Of a DNA stretch of 35,074 nt, positions 1 through 8,074 are shown piece after piece. The stretch comes from Lachnospiraceae bacterium. GTDB lineage: Bacteria; Bacillota; Clostridia; Lachnospirales; Lachnospiraceae. The notes below the pieces were generated by a model. That model worked only from the letters and a program-made list of their open reading frames with translations, did not search any database and had not been told where the DNA came from. The stretch is from contig JAAVAA010000065.1 of NCBI GenBank assembly GCA_014804285.1, positions 28,794 through 63,867 on the forward strand, read 5' to 3'. The number at the start of each line of letters is the position of its first letter. Position 1 is the first letter of the stretch. Made by a program: the position numbers and the translations under genes.

Positions 1-188
1 TTTCCTGCATTTATTATCATAAGAAGAAGGATATAATAACATATGCGGCTATGCCGGCGGTAACCACGGCTGCATTTGCTGTGGCGGGTATGGTGGAATG
101 GATATTCCATTTAAGTCATCCATGCGCTCTGGTGCTGATGCTGGCTATTACACCGCTGGTATTTCGTGAAGGACATAAACATGAGTAG
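1..188 (+). CDS. 3' end of an unidentified integral membrane protein (5' truncated)
   Basis: An open frame (codons from base 3) runs in from the window edge and ends at TAG 186-188, giving about 61 C-terminal residues. It contains a lysine-rich turn (HKKKD), one hydrophobic stretch from about AAMPAVTTAAFAVAG, then a second one (CALVLMLAITPLVF) and a short charged tail (REGHKHE). This looks like the last two membrane helices of a polytopic protein. In a locus of this kind an O-antigen polymerase or ligase, or a flippase, would be plausible, but nothing visible proves it. Its stop overlaps the start of the next gene (ATGAGTAG), which suggests translational coupling. I am fairly sure it is coding and unsure of its function. 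Confidence 0.6.
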   Translation, partial: SCIYYHKKKDIITYAAMPAVTTAAFAVAGMVEWIFHLSHPCALVLMLAITPLVFREGHKHE

Positions 189-2073
189 AGAAGGAAAGAA
201 AGAAAAGACTCCCTTTAATGTGAAGATTTTTTATCGAAGAACCTGTCTGATCATTTACGATATGATCAGCGTGATATTGGCAAGCTATGTGGCGCTTCTT
301 ATGCGATATAGCTTTGAATTGTCGGAGATACCGGCTCACTTCATGGAACCCATTAATCGTTTCCTGCCTTTTAATATAATCATCACGCTGGTTGTCTTGT
401 ATCTGTTTCGTATGTATAACAGCTTATGGGCGTTTGCGGGAGAGACAGAACTGCAAAATCTGGTAATTGCAAGTGTGATCTCGTCATTCCTTCAGGCGGT
501 GGGGATTCAGTTTTTCAAAACGCCGGGGCAGTTGGCAGTGCCGGGCAGCTACTATTTTTTGTATACGTTTCTGCTGATCAGTTTTATTTTCTGCAGCCGG
601 TTTTCTTACCGGTTTTTCAGGGGACTGAAGCATAAAAGGCAAAACAAAAATAATAATATTTCTGTTATGGTGATCGGCGCCGGGGAAGCGGCAAATCTGA
701 TCATCAAGGAGATTGTAAACAGTAACTTTTCTACTATGGTGATCCGCTGCATTATCGATGACGATTCCGGAAAATGGGGAAGATTTATACAGGGAATCAA
801 GGTGGCAGGCGGCAGAGACAAGATTATTGAGTGCGCCGATATCTATGGCATTGACGAGATTATTGTGGCGATGCCTTCCATAAGCAGAGCCGAGCTTTCG
901 GAAATCCTTGATATTTGTAAAGAGACAAGCTGTAAGCTGCGATCTCTGCCCGGAATGTACCAGCTGGTAAACGGAGAGGTAAGCGTCAGTAAGCTGCGTG
1001 ACGTGGAAGTGGAAGATTTACTTGGAAGAGATCCCATTGAAGTAGATATAGACTCTATTTTAGGATATGTGAAGGGTAAAAGAGTGCTGGTTACCGGCGG
1101 AGGAGGCTCCATTGGCAGCGAGCTATGCCGGCAGATAGCAGCCCATCAGCCAGCCCTTCTGATCATATTGGATATTTATGAGAACAGTGCCTATGATGTG
1201 CAGCAGGAGCTTAAGATCAAATATCCGGAGTTGAAGCTTATCGTGCTGATCGCTTCCGTCCGGAATACCAATCGGGTGAACTGGATCTTTGAGCATTATA
1301 AACCGGAGATTGTGTACCACGCTGCAGCTCACAAGCATGTGCCGTTAATGGAAGCAAGCCCCAACGAGGCAATTAAAAATAACGTGTTTGGAACATGGAA
1401 GACAGCTCAGGCGGCGGCTATGAATGGTGTAAAAAGATTTGTAATGATTTCCACGGACAAAGCAGTTAATCCAACTAACATTATGGGGGCCAGCAAACGG
1501 ATCTGTGAAATGATCATTCAGACCTTTAATAAGCATTATGATACGGAATTTGTGGCTGTACGCTTTGGAAATGTGCTGGGAAGCAACGGAAGCGTTATCC
1601 CGCTTTTTAAAAAGCAGATCATGGCGGGCGGTCCGGTGACTGTGACCCATCCGGATATTATTCGATATTTTATGACCATTCCGGAGGCGGTGTCTCTGGT
1701 ACTCCAGGCAGGAGCCTATTGCAAGGGTGGGGAAATTTTTGTGCTGGATATGGGAAAACCGGTAAAAATTCTGGATCTGGCAAAAAATCTGATCCGTCTG
1801 TCCGGTTACCGGGTGGATGAGGATATTAAGATTGAATTTACAGGGCTCCGCCCGGGAGAAAAGCTATACGAGGAGCTCCTTATGGCGGAGGAAGGGCTTA
1901 CGGAAACAGCCAATAAACTGATTCATATCGGGAAGCCTATCGAGATTGATGAAATGAAGTTTTTTGTTCAGTTAAAAGAACTGAAAGAAGCGTCAAACAG
2001 CGAAGATAATGATATCCGGCCGCTTGTACAGGCAATCGTGCCAACCTATCATTACGGAGAAAGGGATGAATAA
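181..2073 (+). CDS. Membrane-anchored nucleotide-sugar 4,6-dehydratase (CapD/PglF/WbpM family)
   Basis: The 630-residue protein has the full large-form layout. About four N-terminal membrane helices (to about residue 145) are followed by a CoA-binding-like Rossmann domain beginning VMVIGAG, then a C-terminal short-chain dehydrogenase domain. The second Rossmann motif VTGGGGSIGSEL lies near residues 304-315. STDKAVNP is at 424-431 and ends in GASKR (K439). GLRPGEKLYEELL near the C terminus is typical of the family. Members convert UDP-GlcNAc to the 4-keto-6-deoxy sugar at the inner membrane face. ATG 181 is preferred over GTG 166 because GAAGGA sits 7 bases upstream. The aminotransferase and sugar transferase that follow are the usual partners of PglF-type enzymes. 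The exact stereochemistry of the product (4,6- or 5-inverting) cannot be read here. Confidence 0.92.
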   Translation: MSREGKKEKTPFNVKIFYRRTCLIIYDMISVILASYVALLMRYSFELSEIPAHFMEPINRFLPFNIIITLVVLYLFRMYNSLWAFAGETELQNLVIASVISSFLQAVGIQFFKTPGQLAVPGSYYFLYTFLLISFIFCSRFSYRFFRGLKHKRQNKNNNISVMVIGAGEAANLIIKEIVNSNFSTMVIRCIIDDDSGKWGRFIQGIKVAGGRDKIIECADIYGIDEIIVAMPSISRAELSEILDICKETSCKLRSLPGMYQLVNGEVSVSKLRDVEVEDLLGRDPIEVDIDSILGYVKGKRVLVTGGGGSIGSELCRQIAAHQPALLIILDIYENSAYDVQQELKIKYPELKLIVLIASVRNTNRVNWIFEHYKPEIVYHAAAHKHVPLMEASPNEAIKNNVFGTWKTAQAAAMNGVKRFVMISTDKAVNPTNIMGASKRICEMIIQTFNKHYDTEFVAVRFGNVLGSNGSVIPLFKKQIMAGGPVTVTHPDIIRYFMTIPEAVSLVLQAGAYCKGGEIFVLDMGKPVKILDLAKNLIRLSGYRVDEDIKIEFTGLRPGEKLYEELLMAEEGLTETANKLIHIGKPIEIDEMKFFVQLKELKEASNSEDNDIRPLVQAIVPTYHYGERDE

Positions 2074-3235
2074 GATGTCAGGGAAAAGGATTTATTTATC
2101 CTCGCCGACCATGCATGGCGAGGAGCAGGAATTTGTGAAGGAGGCATTTGACACCAACTGGGTAGCGCCTCTTGGACCAAATGTAAACAATTTTGAGAAA
2201 GAGCTGGCGGAGTATGTGGGAATCCCCCATGCGGCTGCTTTAAGTGCGGGAACGGCAGCGATTCATCTTGCCCTGCGTATTTTGGGAATTGGGCAGGGAG
2301 ATGTTGTTTTTGTGCCCAGTCTGACCTTCAGCGCTACCTGTAATCCTATTGTGTACGAAAATGCAACGCCGGTATTTATTGATTCGGAAAAGGATACCTG
2401 GAATATGGATCCTATAGCCCTTGAGCGCGCATTTGAAAAATATCCGAATCCGAAGGCTGTGGTTGTGGTGCACTTGTACGGAACCAGCGCAAAGCTTAAC
2501 GAAATTATGGAAATCTGTGCCCGTCATCAGGTGACATTGGTTGAAGATGCGGCGGAATCCTTGGGCAGCACTTATAAGGGAAAATTCACAGGAACCTTTG
2601 GAAAGATCGGTATTTATTCTTTTAACGGAAATAAGATCATTACCACCTCCGGCGGCGGTATGCTAGTTTCTTCGGAGGAAGAAATTACGAAAAAGGCCAC
2701 ATTCCTTGCCACTCAGGCGAGAGATCAGGCAAGATATTATCAACATTCCCAGATTGGTTATAATTATAGAATGAGTAACGTGGTTGCTGGTGTGGGAAGG
2801 GGACAGCTTCTTCACCTGGATGAGCATAAAAAGTTAAAAAAAGCAATTTATGCACAGTACAAGGAAGGCTTCGGGGATATTTCGGAAATCACCATGAATC
2901 CGTTAAACCCCGACGGAGATGATAACTGTTGGCTGTCCTGTATAACGATTCAGGAGGGCTGCGGCGTGATGCCGGATCAGATTATGGATGCGCTGGATGC
3001 GGAAAACATGGAATCTCGACCTATCTGGAAGCCTATGCATTTGCAGCCCGTATTTGAAGAGTACGACTTTGTGACTGCGGAAGGCTTTAAGAGTGATCTT
3101 CCTGCTGATTCTAAAATGAAAAGTGTATCGGAAGATATTTTTAACAGGGGACTTTGTCTTCCCAGCGATATCAAGAACACCAAAGAGGATATGGAGCAGA
3201 TCATTGGTATTGTACGCAGGTGCTTTGGAAGGTAA
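2066..3235 (+). CDS. PLP-dependent sugar aminotransferase (DegT/DnrJ/EryC1/StrS family, PglE-like)
   Basis: The 389-residue fold type I aminotransferase has the normal length for the family. The N-terminal region reads YLSSPTMHGEEQEFVKEAF, and GTAAIHLALRIL is the phosphate-binding region. VEDAAESLGS holds the Asp that contacts the pyridine nitrogen. SFNGNKIITTSGGG carries the Schiff-base lysine K190. Directly after the 4,6-dehydratase, the likely reaction is transfer of an amino group from glutamate to C4 of UDP-4-keto-6-deoxy-GlcNAc, giving a UDP-4-amino sugar of bacillosamine or AAT-galactose type. ATG 2066 has GGAG six bases upstream and overlaps the dehydratase stop by eight bases; ATG 2075 is the alternative. 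No PglD-like acetyltransferase follows, so the 4-amino group may stay free or be modified in another way. Confidence 0.9.
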   Translation: MNKMSGKRIYLSSPTMHGEEQEFVKEAFDTNWVAPLGPNVNNFEKELAEYVGIPHAAALSAGTAAIHLALRILGIGQGDVVFVPSLTFSATCNPIVYENATPVFIDSEKDTWNMDPIALERAFEKYPNPKAVVVVHLYGTSAKLNEIMEICARHQVTLVEDAAESLGSTYKGKFTGTFGKIGIYSFNGNKIITTSGGGMLVSSEEEITKKATFLATQARDQARYYQHSQIGYNYRMSNVVAGVGRGQLLHLDEHKKLKKAIYAQYKEGFGDISEITMNPLNPDGDDNCWLSCITIQEGCGVMPDQIMDALDAENMESRPIWKPMHLQPVFEEYDFVTAEGFKSDLPADSKMKSVSEDIFNRGLCLPSDIKNTKEDMEQIIGIVRRCFGR

Positions 3236-3243
3236 GATAAGTG

Positions 3244-3867
3244 ATGTATAGAAAATATATCAAACGCATTTTAGACATTTTTATATCCCTGTCAGGTCTC
3301 ATTGTGCTTTCTCCGGTGCTATTGATTTTATGGGTATTGGTGCGGTTAAAGCTTGGAAGTCCGGTATTGTTTACCCAGCAGAGACCGGGGAAAAACGAAA
3401 AAATTTTTAATCTATACAAATTTCGTTCTATGACGGATGAAAAAGATGAAAGCGGTAATCTTCTTCCGGACGAAGTCAGACTGACTTCTTTTGGGAAGAA
3501 ACTGCGCAGCACCAGTCTGGATGAACTTCCGGAGCTTTTTAACATCCTAAAGGGAGATATGAGTATAGTAGGGCCGAGACCTCTGCTTGTAAGATATCTT
3601 CCCCGTTATAATGAGTTTCAAAGACACAGGCATGATGTCAGACCGGGACTGACGGGACTGGCGCAGACCCATGGGCGAAATGCTCTTACATGGGAGAAAA
3701 AGTTTGAGTATGATGTAGAGTATGTTAATAAGCTTTCCTTTGCTCTGGATGTGTCTATATTTGTGGCTACCGTGGGAGCAGTGTTGAAAAGGGAAGGAAT
3801 AAACAGCGAAACCAGTGCTACTATGGAGGAGTTTATGGGAAGCGCTGAGGGTAAGGAGCAGGAATGA
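3244..3867 (+). CDS. Small initiating phosphoglycosyl transferase (PglC-like, bacterial sugar transferase)
   Basis: The 207-residue protein has one re-entrant hydrophobic helix near the N terminus (about residues 10-30, ILDIFISLSGLIVLSPVLL). The core motifs of monotopic phosphoglycosyl transferases follow: FTQQRPGKNEKIFNLYKFRSM, the catalytic Asp-Glu pair D93-E94 in SLDELPELFNILKGDMS, and VGPRPLL. GLTGLAQ and the C-terminal region complete the domain. Such enzymes move a sugar 1-phosphate from a UDP sugar to undecaprenyl phosphate and start glycan assembly. Because it follows a dehydratase and an aminotransferase, its substrate is probably the UDP-4-amino-4,6-dideoxy sugar they make. ATG 3244 matches family N termini (MYRKYIKR); GTG 3241 is also possible, with GGAAGG at 3227-3232. 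It lacks the extra membrane domain of the WbaP-type enzyme at 29963. Confidence 0.92.
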   Translation: MYRKYIKRILDIFISLSGLIVLSPVLLILWVLVRLKLGSPVLFTQQRPGKNEKIFNLYKFRSMTDEKDESGNLLPDEVRLTSFGKKLRSTSLDELPELFNILKGDMSIVGPRPLLVRYLPRYNEFQRHRHDVRPGLTGLAQTHGRNALTWEKKFEYDVEYVNKLSFALDVSIFVATVGAVLKREGINSETSATMEEFMGSAEGKEQE

Positions 3868-4979
3868 AAGTTCTCATTCTAAGCAATAATGCAAATGGCA
3901 TGTATCTGTTCCGTAAAGAGGTGCTTACAGCCTTGCTGGATAAAGGATATGATGTCATAATATCGCTTCCGCATGACGAGTATTGCAGTAAGTTGGAAGC
4001 ACTGGGCTTAAGAATAATACCTACGGAATTTGAGCGCAGAGGAAGTAATCCGGTTCATGATTTCCGGCTTTTTTTAAAATATCTGGGGCTTCTTAAGGAT
4101 GAAAAGCCTGATGTTGTGCTTATTTATACGATAAAGCCCAATCTATATGGAGGTCTGGCATGCCGTATAAGGAGAATACCTTATATAATAAATGTTACAG
4201 GCCTGGGAACGGCTCTGGAATCTCCAGGAATTCTGGGAAACATTCTGTTAAAATTTTATCGGACAGCATCGCTGAAAGCGTCGTGCGTTTTCTTTCAAAA
4301 TGGCGGTAACAGGCAGTTCATGATTGATAGAGGGATTGCCATGGATAATAACAGACTCCTTCCCGGTTCGGGCGTGAATTTGAAAGAACATTCTCTTTCG
4401 CCTTATCCTTCGGAGAATGAAGGGATAGTCTTCCTTGCGGTACTGCGAATTATGAAAGATAAAGGAATTGCAGAATATCTTAAGGCCGCGGAACATATTA
4501 AGAGAGAATATCCGGAGACTAAGTTCTGCCTTGCCGGAGAGTATGAGGAGGAGACACGGAAGATATATGAGCCGGAAATAAGAAGACTATCGGATGAGGG
4601 AATACTGGAATATTTCGGACATATTGACAATGTATCCGAAAGAATGGCGCAAAGCCATGTCATAATACATCCGTCTTATCATGAAGGACTCTCAAATGTG
4701 CTGTTGGAAGCTGCCGCATGTGGAAGACCCATACTTGCGAGCGATGTACCCGGATGCAGGGAGACTATGCAGCAGGGTATGAGCGGGCTGCTGTTTGAGC
4801 CCGGGGACTCAGAAAGCCTTATAAAGACGATAAAGATTCTGCTTGGTTATACGGAATCCGATCGAAAAGAAATGGGTTTAAGAGGAAGGGAATATGTAGA
4901 GAACGTGTTTGACAGAAGTAAGGTTGTCAATGCTTATCTTGAAGAGATAGAGAAGATCGTAACTGATTGGAGAGATTAA
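3864..4979 (+). CDS. GT4-family glycosyltransferase (PglA-like position)
   Basis: The 371-residue GT-B enzyme opens with VLILSNNANGMYLFRKEVL. The C-terminal nucleotide-sugar domain carries the EX7E motif as EGLSNVLLE (E274 and E282), followed by a GRPILASDVPGCRE segment. It starts within the stop of the sugar transferase (ATGA overlap) with GGAG just upstream, so the two are likely coupled. In Pgl-type pathways the gene beside the initiating enzyme adds the second sugar to the lipid-linked amino sugar, and that is the simplest role here. The donor and linkage cannot be told from sequence by eye. ATA and AGA codons look more frequent here than in the genes from 6743 onward. Confidence 0.85.
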   Translation: MKVLILSNNANGMYLFRKEVLTALLDKGYDVIISLPHDEYCSKLEALGLRIIPTEFERRGSNPVHDFRLFLKYLGLLKDEKPDVVLIYTIKPNLYGGLACRIRRIPYIINVTGLGTALESPGILGNILLKFYRTASLKASCVFFQNGGNRQFMIDRGIAMDNNRLLPGSGVNLKEHSLSPYPSENEGIVFLAVLRIMKDKGIAEYLKAAEHIKREYPETKFCLAGEYEEETRKIYEPEIRRLSDEGILEYFGHIDNVSERMAQSHVIIHPSYHEGLSNVLLEAAACGRPILASDVPGCRETMQQGMSGLLFEPGDSESLIKTIKILLGYTESDRKEMGLRGREYVENVFDRSKVVNAYLEEIEKIVTDWRD

Positions 4980-6616
4980 TGAAAGAAATCAGGATTTTAT
5001 TTACCGGAACGGGAAGACGTGTGGAGCTGCTTCAGGCATTCCGCAATGCGGCATTGTGCCTGAAGCAGAATCTTAAGATTTACAGTGCGGATATGTCGGA
5101 AACGGCGCCGGCTGCTGTTTATTGTGATTATGTAAGAAAAATCTGTGCCATGAAGGATGCGGATTATATACAGCAGCTTATGGATATCTGCCGCAGGGAC
5201 AGGATTGATCTGGTGATACCGACGATAGATACGGATTTGCTCATTCTTTCACAGAATGCGGAGAGGTTTGAAGCAATAGGAACCAGAGTGCTTATAAGCA
5301 GGCCGGATAAGATTGCTATATGCAGGGATAAGAATTACACCTCCGATTTTTTTGTATCCTGTGGTCTGGAAGCACCTATGCCTGTCAACGACTATCTTAA
5401 ATATCAGGGTGATTATCCCTGCTTCATTAAGCCTAAGGATGGCAGCAGCAGTATAAATGCGTTTAAGGTTAATGATAAAAATGAGCTTTCCATGTACGCA
5501 GGGCAGATAGGAGATTATATTATACAGCCGTTCATAGAGGGCAGGGAGTATACGATAGATATTTTCTGTGATTTTAATGGAAAACCGATATATATCACAC
5601 CGAGAGAAAGAATAGCGGTCAGGAGCGGAGAGGTTTTAAAGACAAAAATAGAACTGGATGAAACGATAATTGAAGAAGCGAAATCCCTGATTTCACATTT
5701 TTGCCCCTGTGGACCGATGACTGTACAGTTGATACGGCAGAAAGATACGGGAAGGGATTACTATATAGAGATAAATCCCAGATATGGAGGGGGTGCTCCG
5801 CTCAGTATGAAAGCTGGTGCAGACTCTGCTTCGGTGCTTTTAAAACTTCTGATGGGTGAGGAGCCTGGATATCAACCGGATGCTGTACGGAATGGTGCGG
5901 TCTACAGTAGATTTGACCAGAGCATCCGCATAACCTCCGAGAGCAGAAGGAATGACGGCAGTCTTGAGAATATAAAAGGCGTGATATTTGATTTGGACGA
6001 TACGCTTTATTCAGAAAAGCAGTATGTAAAAAGCGGTTATCGCGCGGTGGCGGGATATCTTGGCAGTGAAACCGCAGAGGAGGAACTTTGGAACTACTTT
6101 CTTAATGGAAAAAATGCCATTGATGAATTGCTTAAAAAATATGGGCAGACGGATAAAAAAGCAGAGTGTCTGGAGATATACCGCAGCCACATGCCTGAGC
6201 TGAATCTGTATGAGGAGGCGGTTGTACTTTTAAACAATTTGAAAGAGGCTGGGTTTAAGCTTGGCATAATTACTGACGGAAGAGTGAACGGACAGAAAAA
6301 TAAAATAGAGTCGCTTGGTCTTAGGGATTTGGTGGATGATATAATCATAACTGACGAATTAGGCGGAGAGCAGTTCAGGAAACCCAATGACATTGCATTT
6401 CGTATCATGCAGTGCAGATGGAGACTGCCGTATGAAGAACTTGTGTATATTGGTGATAATATGATAAAGGATTTTCAAGCCCCAAGACAGCTTGGCATGA
6501 AGAGTATATATTTCAATAATGAGGATGGTCTTTATTACAGCCCGGAATGTGATGGGGGAAGCTGTGATGCGAAGGTTACGGAGCTAAAGCAGATCTGGGA
6601 CATGATATGCTGGTGA
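4979..6616 (+). CDS. ATP-grasp ligase fused to a HAD-family hydrolase
   Basis: This is a 545-residue two-domain protein. Residues 1 to about 320 form an ATP-grasp ligase. It has an N-terminal pre-ATP-grasp Rossmann segment (ILFTGTGRRVELLQAF) and a nucleotide-binding lysine region (YPCFIKPKDGSSS). QPFIEGREYTIDIF and the metal-binding YYIEINPRYGGGAP follow. From about residue 333 a HAD domain begins with GVIFDLDDTLY, giving nucleophile and acid residues D338 and D340. GIITDGR and YIGDN supply later HAD motifs. Known ATP-grasp ligases join a carboxylate to an amine, and HAD enzymes often remove phosphate. In this operon it could act on the 4-amino sugar or on a small precursor; that is inference. 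ATG 4979 overlaps the previous stop by one base with GGAGAG upstream. It is the last gene before the candidate promoter at 6627. Confidence 0.85.
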   Translation: MKEIRILFTGTGRRVELLQAFRNAALCLKQNLKIYSADMSETAPAAVYCDYVRKICAMKDADYIQQLMDICRRDRIDLVIPTIDTDLLILSQNAERFEAIGTRVLISRPDKIAICRDKNYTSDFFVSCGLEAPMPVNDYLKYQGDYPCFIKPKDGSSSINAFKVNDKNELSMYAGQIGDYIIQPFIEGREYTIDIFCDFNGKPIYITPRERIAVRSGEVLKTKIELDETIIEEAKSLISHFCPCGPMTVQLIRQKDTGRDYYIEINPRYGGGAPLSMKAGADSASVLLKLLMGEEPGYQPDAVRNGAVYSRFDQSIRITSESRRNDGSLENIKGVIFDLDDTLYSEKQYVKSGYRAVAGYLGSETAEEELWNYFLNGKNAIDELLKKYGQTDKKAECLEIYRSHMPELNLYEEAVVLLNNLKEAGFKLGIITDGRVNGQKNKIESLGLRDLVDDIIITDELGGEQFRKPNDIAFRIMQCRWRLPYEELVYIGDNMIKDFQAPRQLGMKSIYFNNEDGLYYSPECDGGSCDAKVTELKQIWDMICW

Positions 6617-6626
6617 ATGAATTCTA

Positions 6627-6656
6627 TTAACACAGATTTGAATTGTATGCTATAAT
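6627..6656 (+). promoter_or_regulatory. Candidate sigma-A-type promoter with extended -10
   Basis: TTAACA at 6627-6632 resembles a -35 box and TATAAT at 6651-6656 is a consensus -10 box, with an 18-base spacer. TGC directly before the -10 gives the extended -10 dinucleotide. Transcription would start near 6663 and leave a leader of about 80 bases before the dehydrogenase start. It lies in the largest gene gap of the window (6617-6742), which supports an internal transcription start. No terminator was seen between the upstream gene and this site, so read-through is also likely. Confidence 0.5.
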
Positions 6657-6682
6657 AATAGATATATTTTTAGGAGAAAAGA

Positions 6683-6714
6683 CTGAAATATTGATTATAG
6701 CAGGGCGGTTTCAG
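6683..6714 (+). repeat. Short inverted repeat in the leader of the dehydrogenase gene
   Basis: CTGAAA at 6683-6688 and TTTCAG at 6709-6714 form a perfect six-base inverted repeat with a 20-base loop. It lies between the candidate promoter and the ribosome binding site AGGAGG. The stem is short and AT-rich, has no U-tract after it, and may be chance. The rest of the 6657-6742 leader shows no riboswitch or attenuator that I recognise. Confidence 0.2.
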
Positions 6715-6742
6715 AATACGTTGATAACAGGAGGAAAAAGAC

Positions 6743-8059
6743 ATGTCTTTATATGAAAACATTCTTAAAGGAACTGATAAGATTTCTCTGGTAGGATTGG
6801 GCTATGTGGGTATGCCCATTGCAGTAGCATTTGCCCGGAAAATCAAGGTGGTAGGTTTTGACCTTAATGAGAAGAAAATTGAGCTATATCAAAATGGCAT
6901 TGACCCGACCAATGAAGTGGGAAATGAAGTGATTAGGAATACTTCTGTGGAGTTTACGGCAGATCCTGGTAAGCTTCGGGAAGCAAAATTCCATATTGTG
7001 GCGGTTCCCACACCGGTAAATGATGATCACACACCAGATCTAAGTCCGGTGGAAGGCGCAAGCCGAATCTTGGGACAGAATTTGACCAAGGGCTCCGTGG
7101 TGGTATTTGAGTCCACAGTTTATCCCGGAGTGACAGAGGATATCTGCGTTCCCATTTTGGAGAAGGAGTCAGGGCTGAAATGCGGCGTAGACTTTAAGAT
7201 CGGTTATTCTCCTGAGAGAATCAATCCCGGTGACAAGGTTCATCGTCTGGAAACCATTGTAAAGATCGTATCCGGTATGGATGAAGAGACGTTGGATACG
7301 GTGGCAAAGGTTTATGAACTGGTGGTGGAAGCAGGAGTTTACCGCGCCCAGTCAATTAAGGTAGCGGAGGCTGCAAAGGTTATCGAGAACAGCCAGAGAG
7401 ATATCAACATTGCCTTTATGAACGAGCTTTCCATTATTTTTAATAAGATGGGCATTGATACCAAGTCGGTGCTGGAAGCGGCAGGAACCAAATGGAATTT
7501 CTTAAAGTTCTATCCCGGTCTGGTTGGAGGACACTGCATTGGCGTGGATCCTTATTATCTGACCTACAAGGCGGAAGAGCTTGGATATCATTCCCAGATC
7601 ATTCTTTCCGGACGCCGGATCAATGATGATATGGGCAAATATGTGGCGGAGAGCATGGTCAAGAACCTGATCAAGGCGGATATTCCAGTAAAGCATGCAA
7701 AGGTGGCAATCCTTGGATTTACTTTTAAGGAAAACTGCCCGGATACCAGAAATACAAAGGTGATCGATATCTATAAAGAGCTTGGAGAATATGGAATCAC
7801 GCCTGTTGTGGTAGACCCGGCAGCAGATGCGGATGAGGCTAAGCGGCTTTATGGGATTACCTTCGAGACAATGGATGCCGTGAAGGATATGGATGCCGTG
7901 ATCGTTGCTGTTGCCCATAAGGAGTTTTTAGACCTTGACAAAGCGTCAGTGAGCAGTTTTTACCATGAAAAACATGCAAAGAAGGTACTGATGGATATCA
8001 AAGGTCTGTTTGACCGGAACGAGTATCTGACAGAGGATTATATTTATTGGAGATTATAA
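6743..8059 (+). CDS. tviB: UDP-N-acetylhexosamine 6-dehydrogenase (TviB/WbpO family)
   Basis: The 438-residue protein closely follows the TviB/WbpO pattern. It has the NAD-binding motif ISLVGLGYVGMPIAVAF near residue 15, then VPTPVNDDHTPDLSP and ESTVYPGVTEDICVPIL. YSPERINPGDKVHRL, KVAEAAKVIENSQRD and GGHCIGVDPYYLTYK (catalytic Cys C265) follow. LGFTFKENCPDTRNTK lies in the C-terminal UDP-binding domain. The enzyme oxidises C6 of UDP-GlcNAc or UDP-GalNAc with two NAD+ to the uronic acid. AGGAGG lies just upstream of the start. It is followed by a WbpP/TviC-type C4 epimerase, and the pair makes UDP-N-acetylgalactosaminuronic acid in known systems. It is the first gene after the candidate promoter. 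Confidence 0.94.
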   Translation: MSLYENILKGTDKISLVGLGYVGMPIAVAFARKIKVVGFDLNEKKIELYQNGIDPTNEVGNEVIRNTSVEFTADPGKLREAKFHIVAVPTPVNDDHTPDLSPVEGASRILGQNLTKGSVVVFESTVYPGVTEDICVPILEKESGLKCGVDFKIGYSPERINPGDKVHRLETIVKIVSGMDEETLDTVAKVYELVVEAGVYRAQSIKVAEAAKVIENSQRDINIAFMNELSIIFNKMGIDTKSVLEAAGTKWNFLKFYPGLVGGHCIGVDPYYLTYKAEELGYHSQIILSGRRINDDMGKYVAESMVKNLIKADIPVKHAKVAILGFTFKENCPDTRNTKVIDIYKELGEYGITPVVVDPAADADEAKRLYGITFETMDAVKDMDAVIVAVAHKEFLDLDKASVSSFYHEKHAKKVLMDIKGLFDRNEYLTEDYIYWRL

Positions 8060-8074
8060 GGAGCATGAAGTAAA

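Noticed and set aside
166..180. GTG start for the dehydratase
   Set aside because: ATG 181 has GAAGGA at good spacing and gives the expected N terminus; the GTG adds five residues inside the upstream gene.
1345..1650. Open frames on the minus strand inside the dehydratase gene and similar ones elsewhere
   Set aside because: They lie wholly within well-supported + strand genes, show no family motifs and lack ribosome binding sites, so they are shadow frames.
6617..6660. Intrinsic terminator after the ATP-grasp/HAD gene
   Set aside because: No stable GC-rich stem followed by a T-run is present; the AT-rich sequence fits a promoter better.
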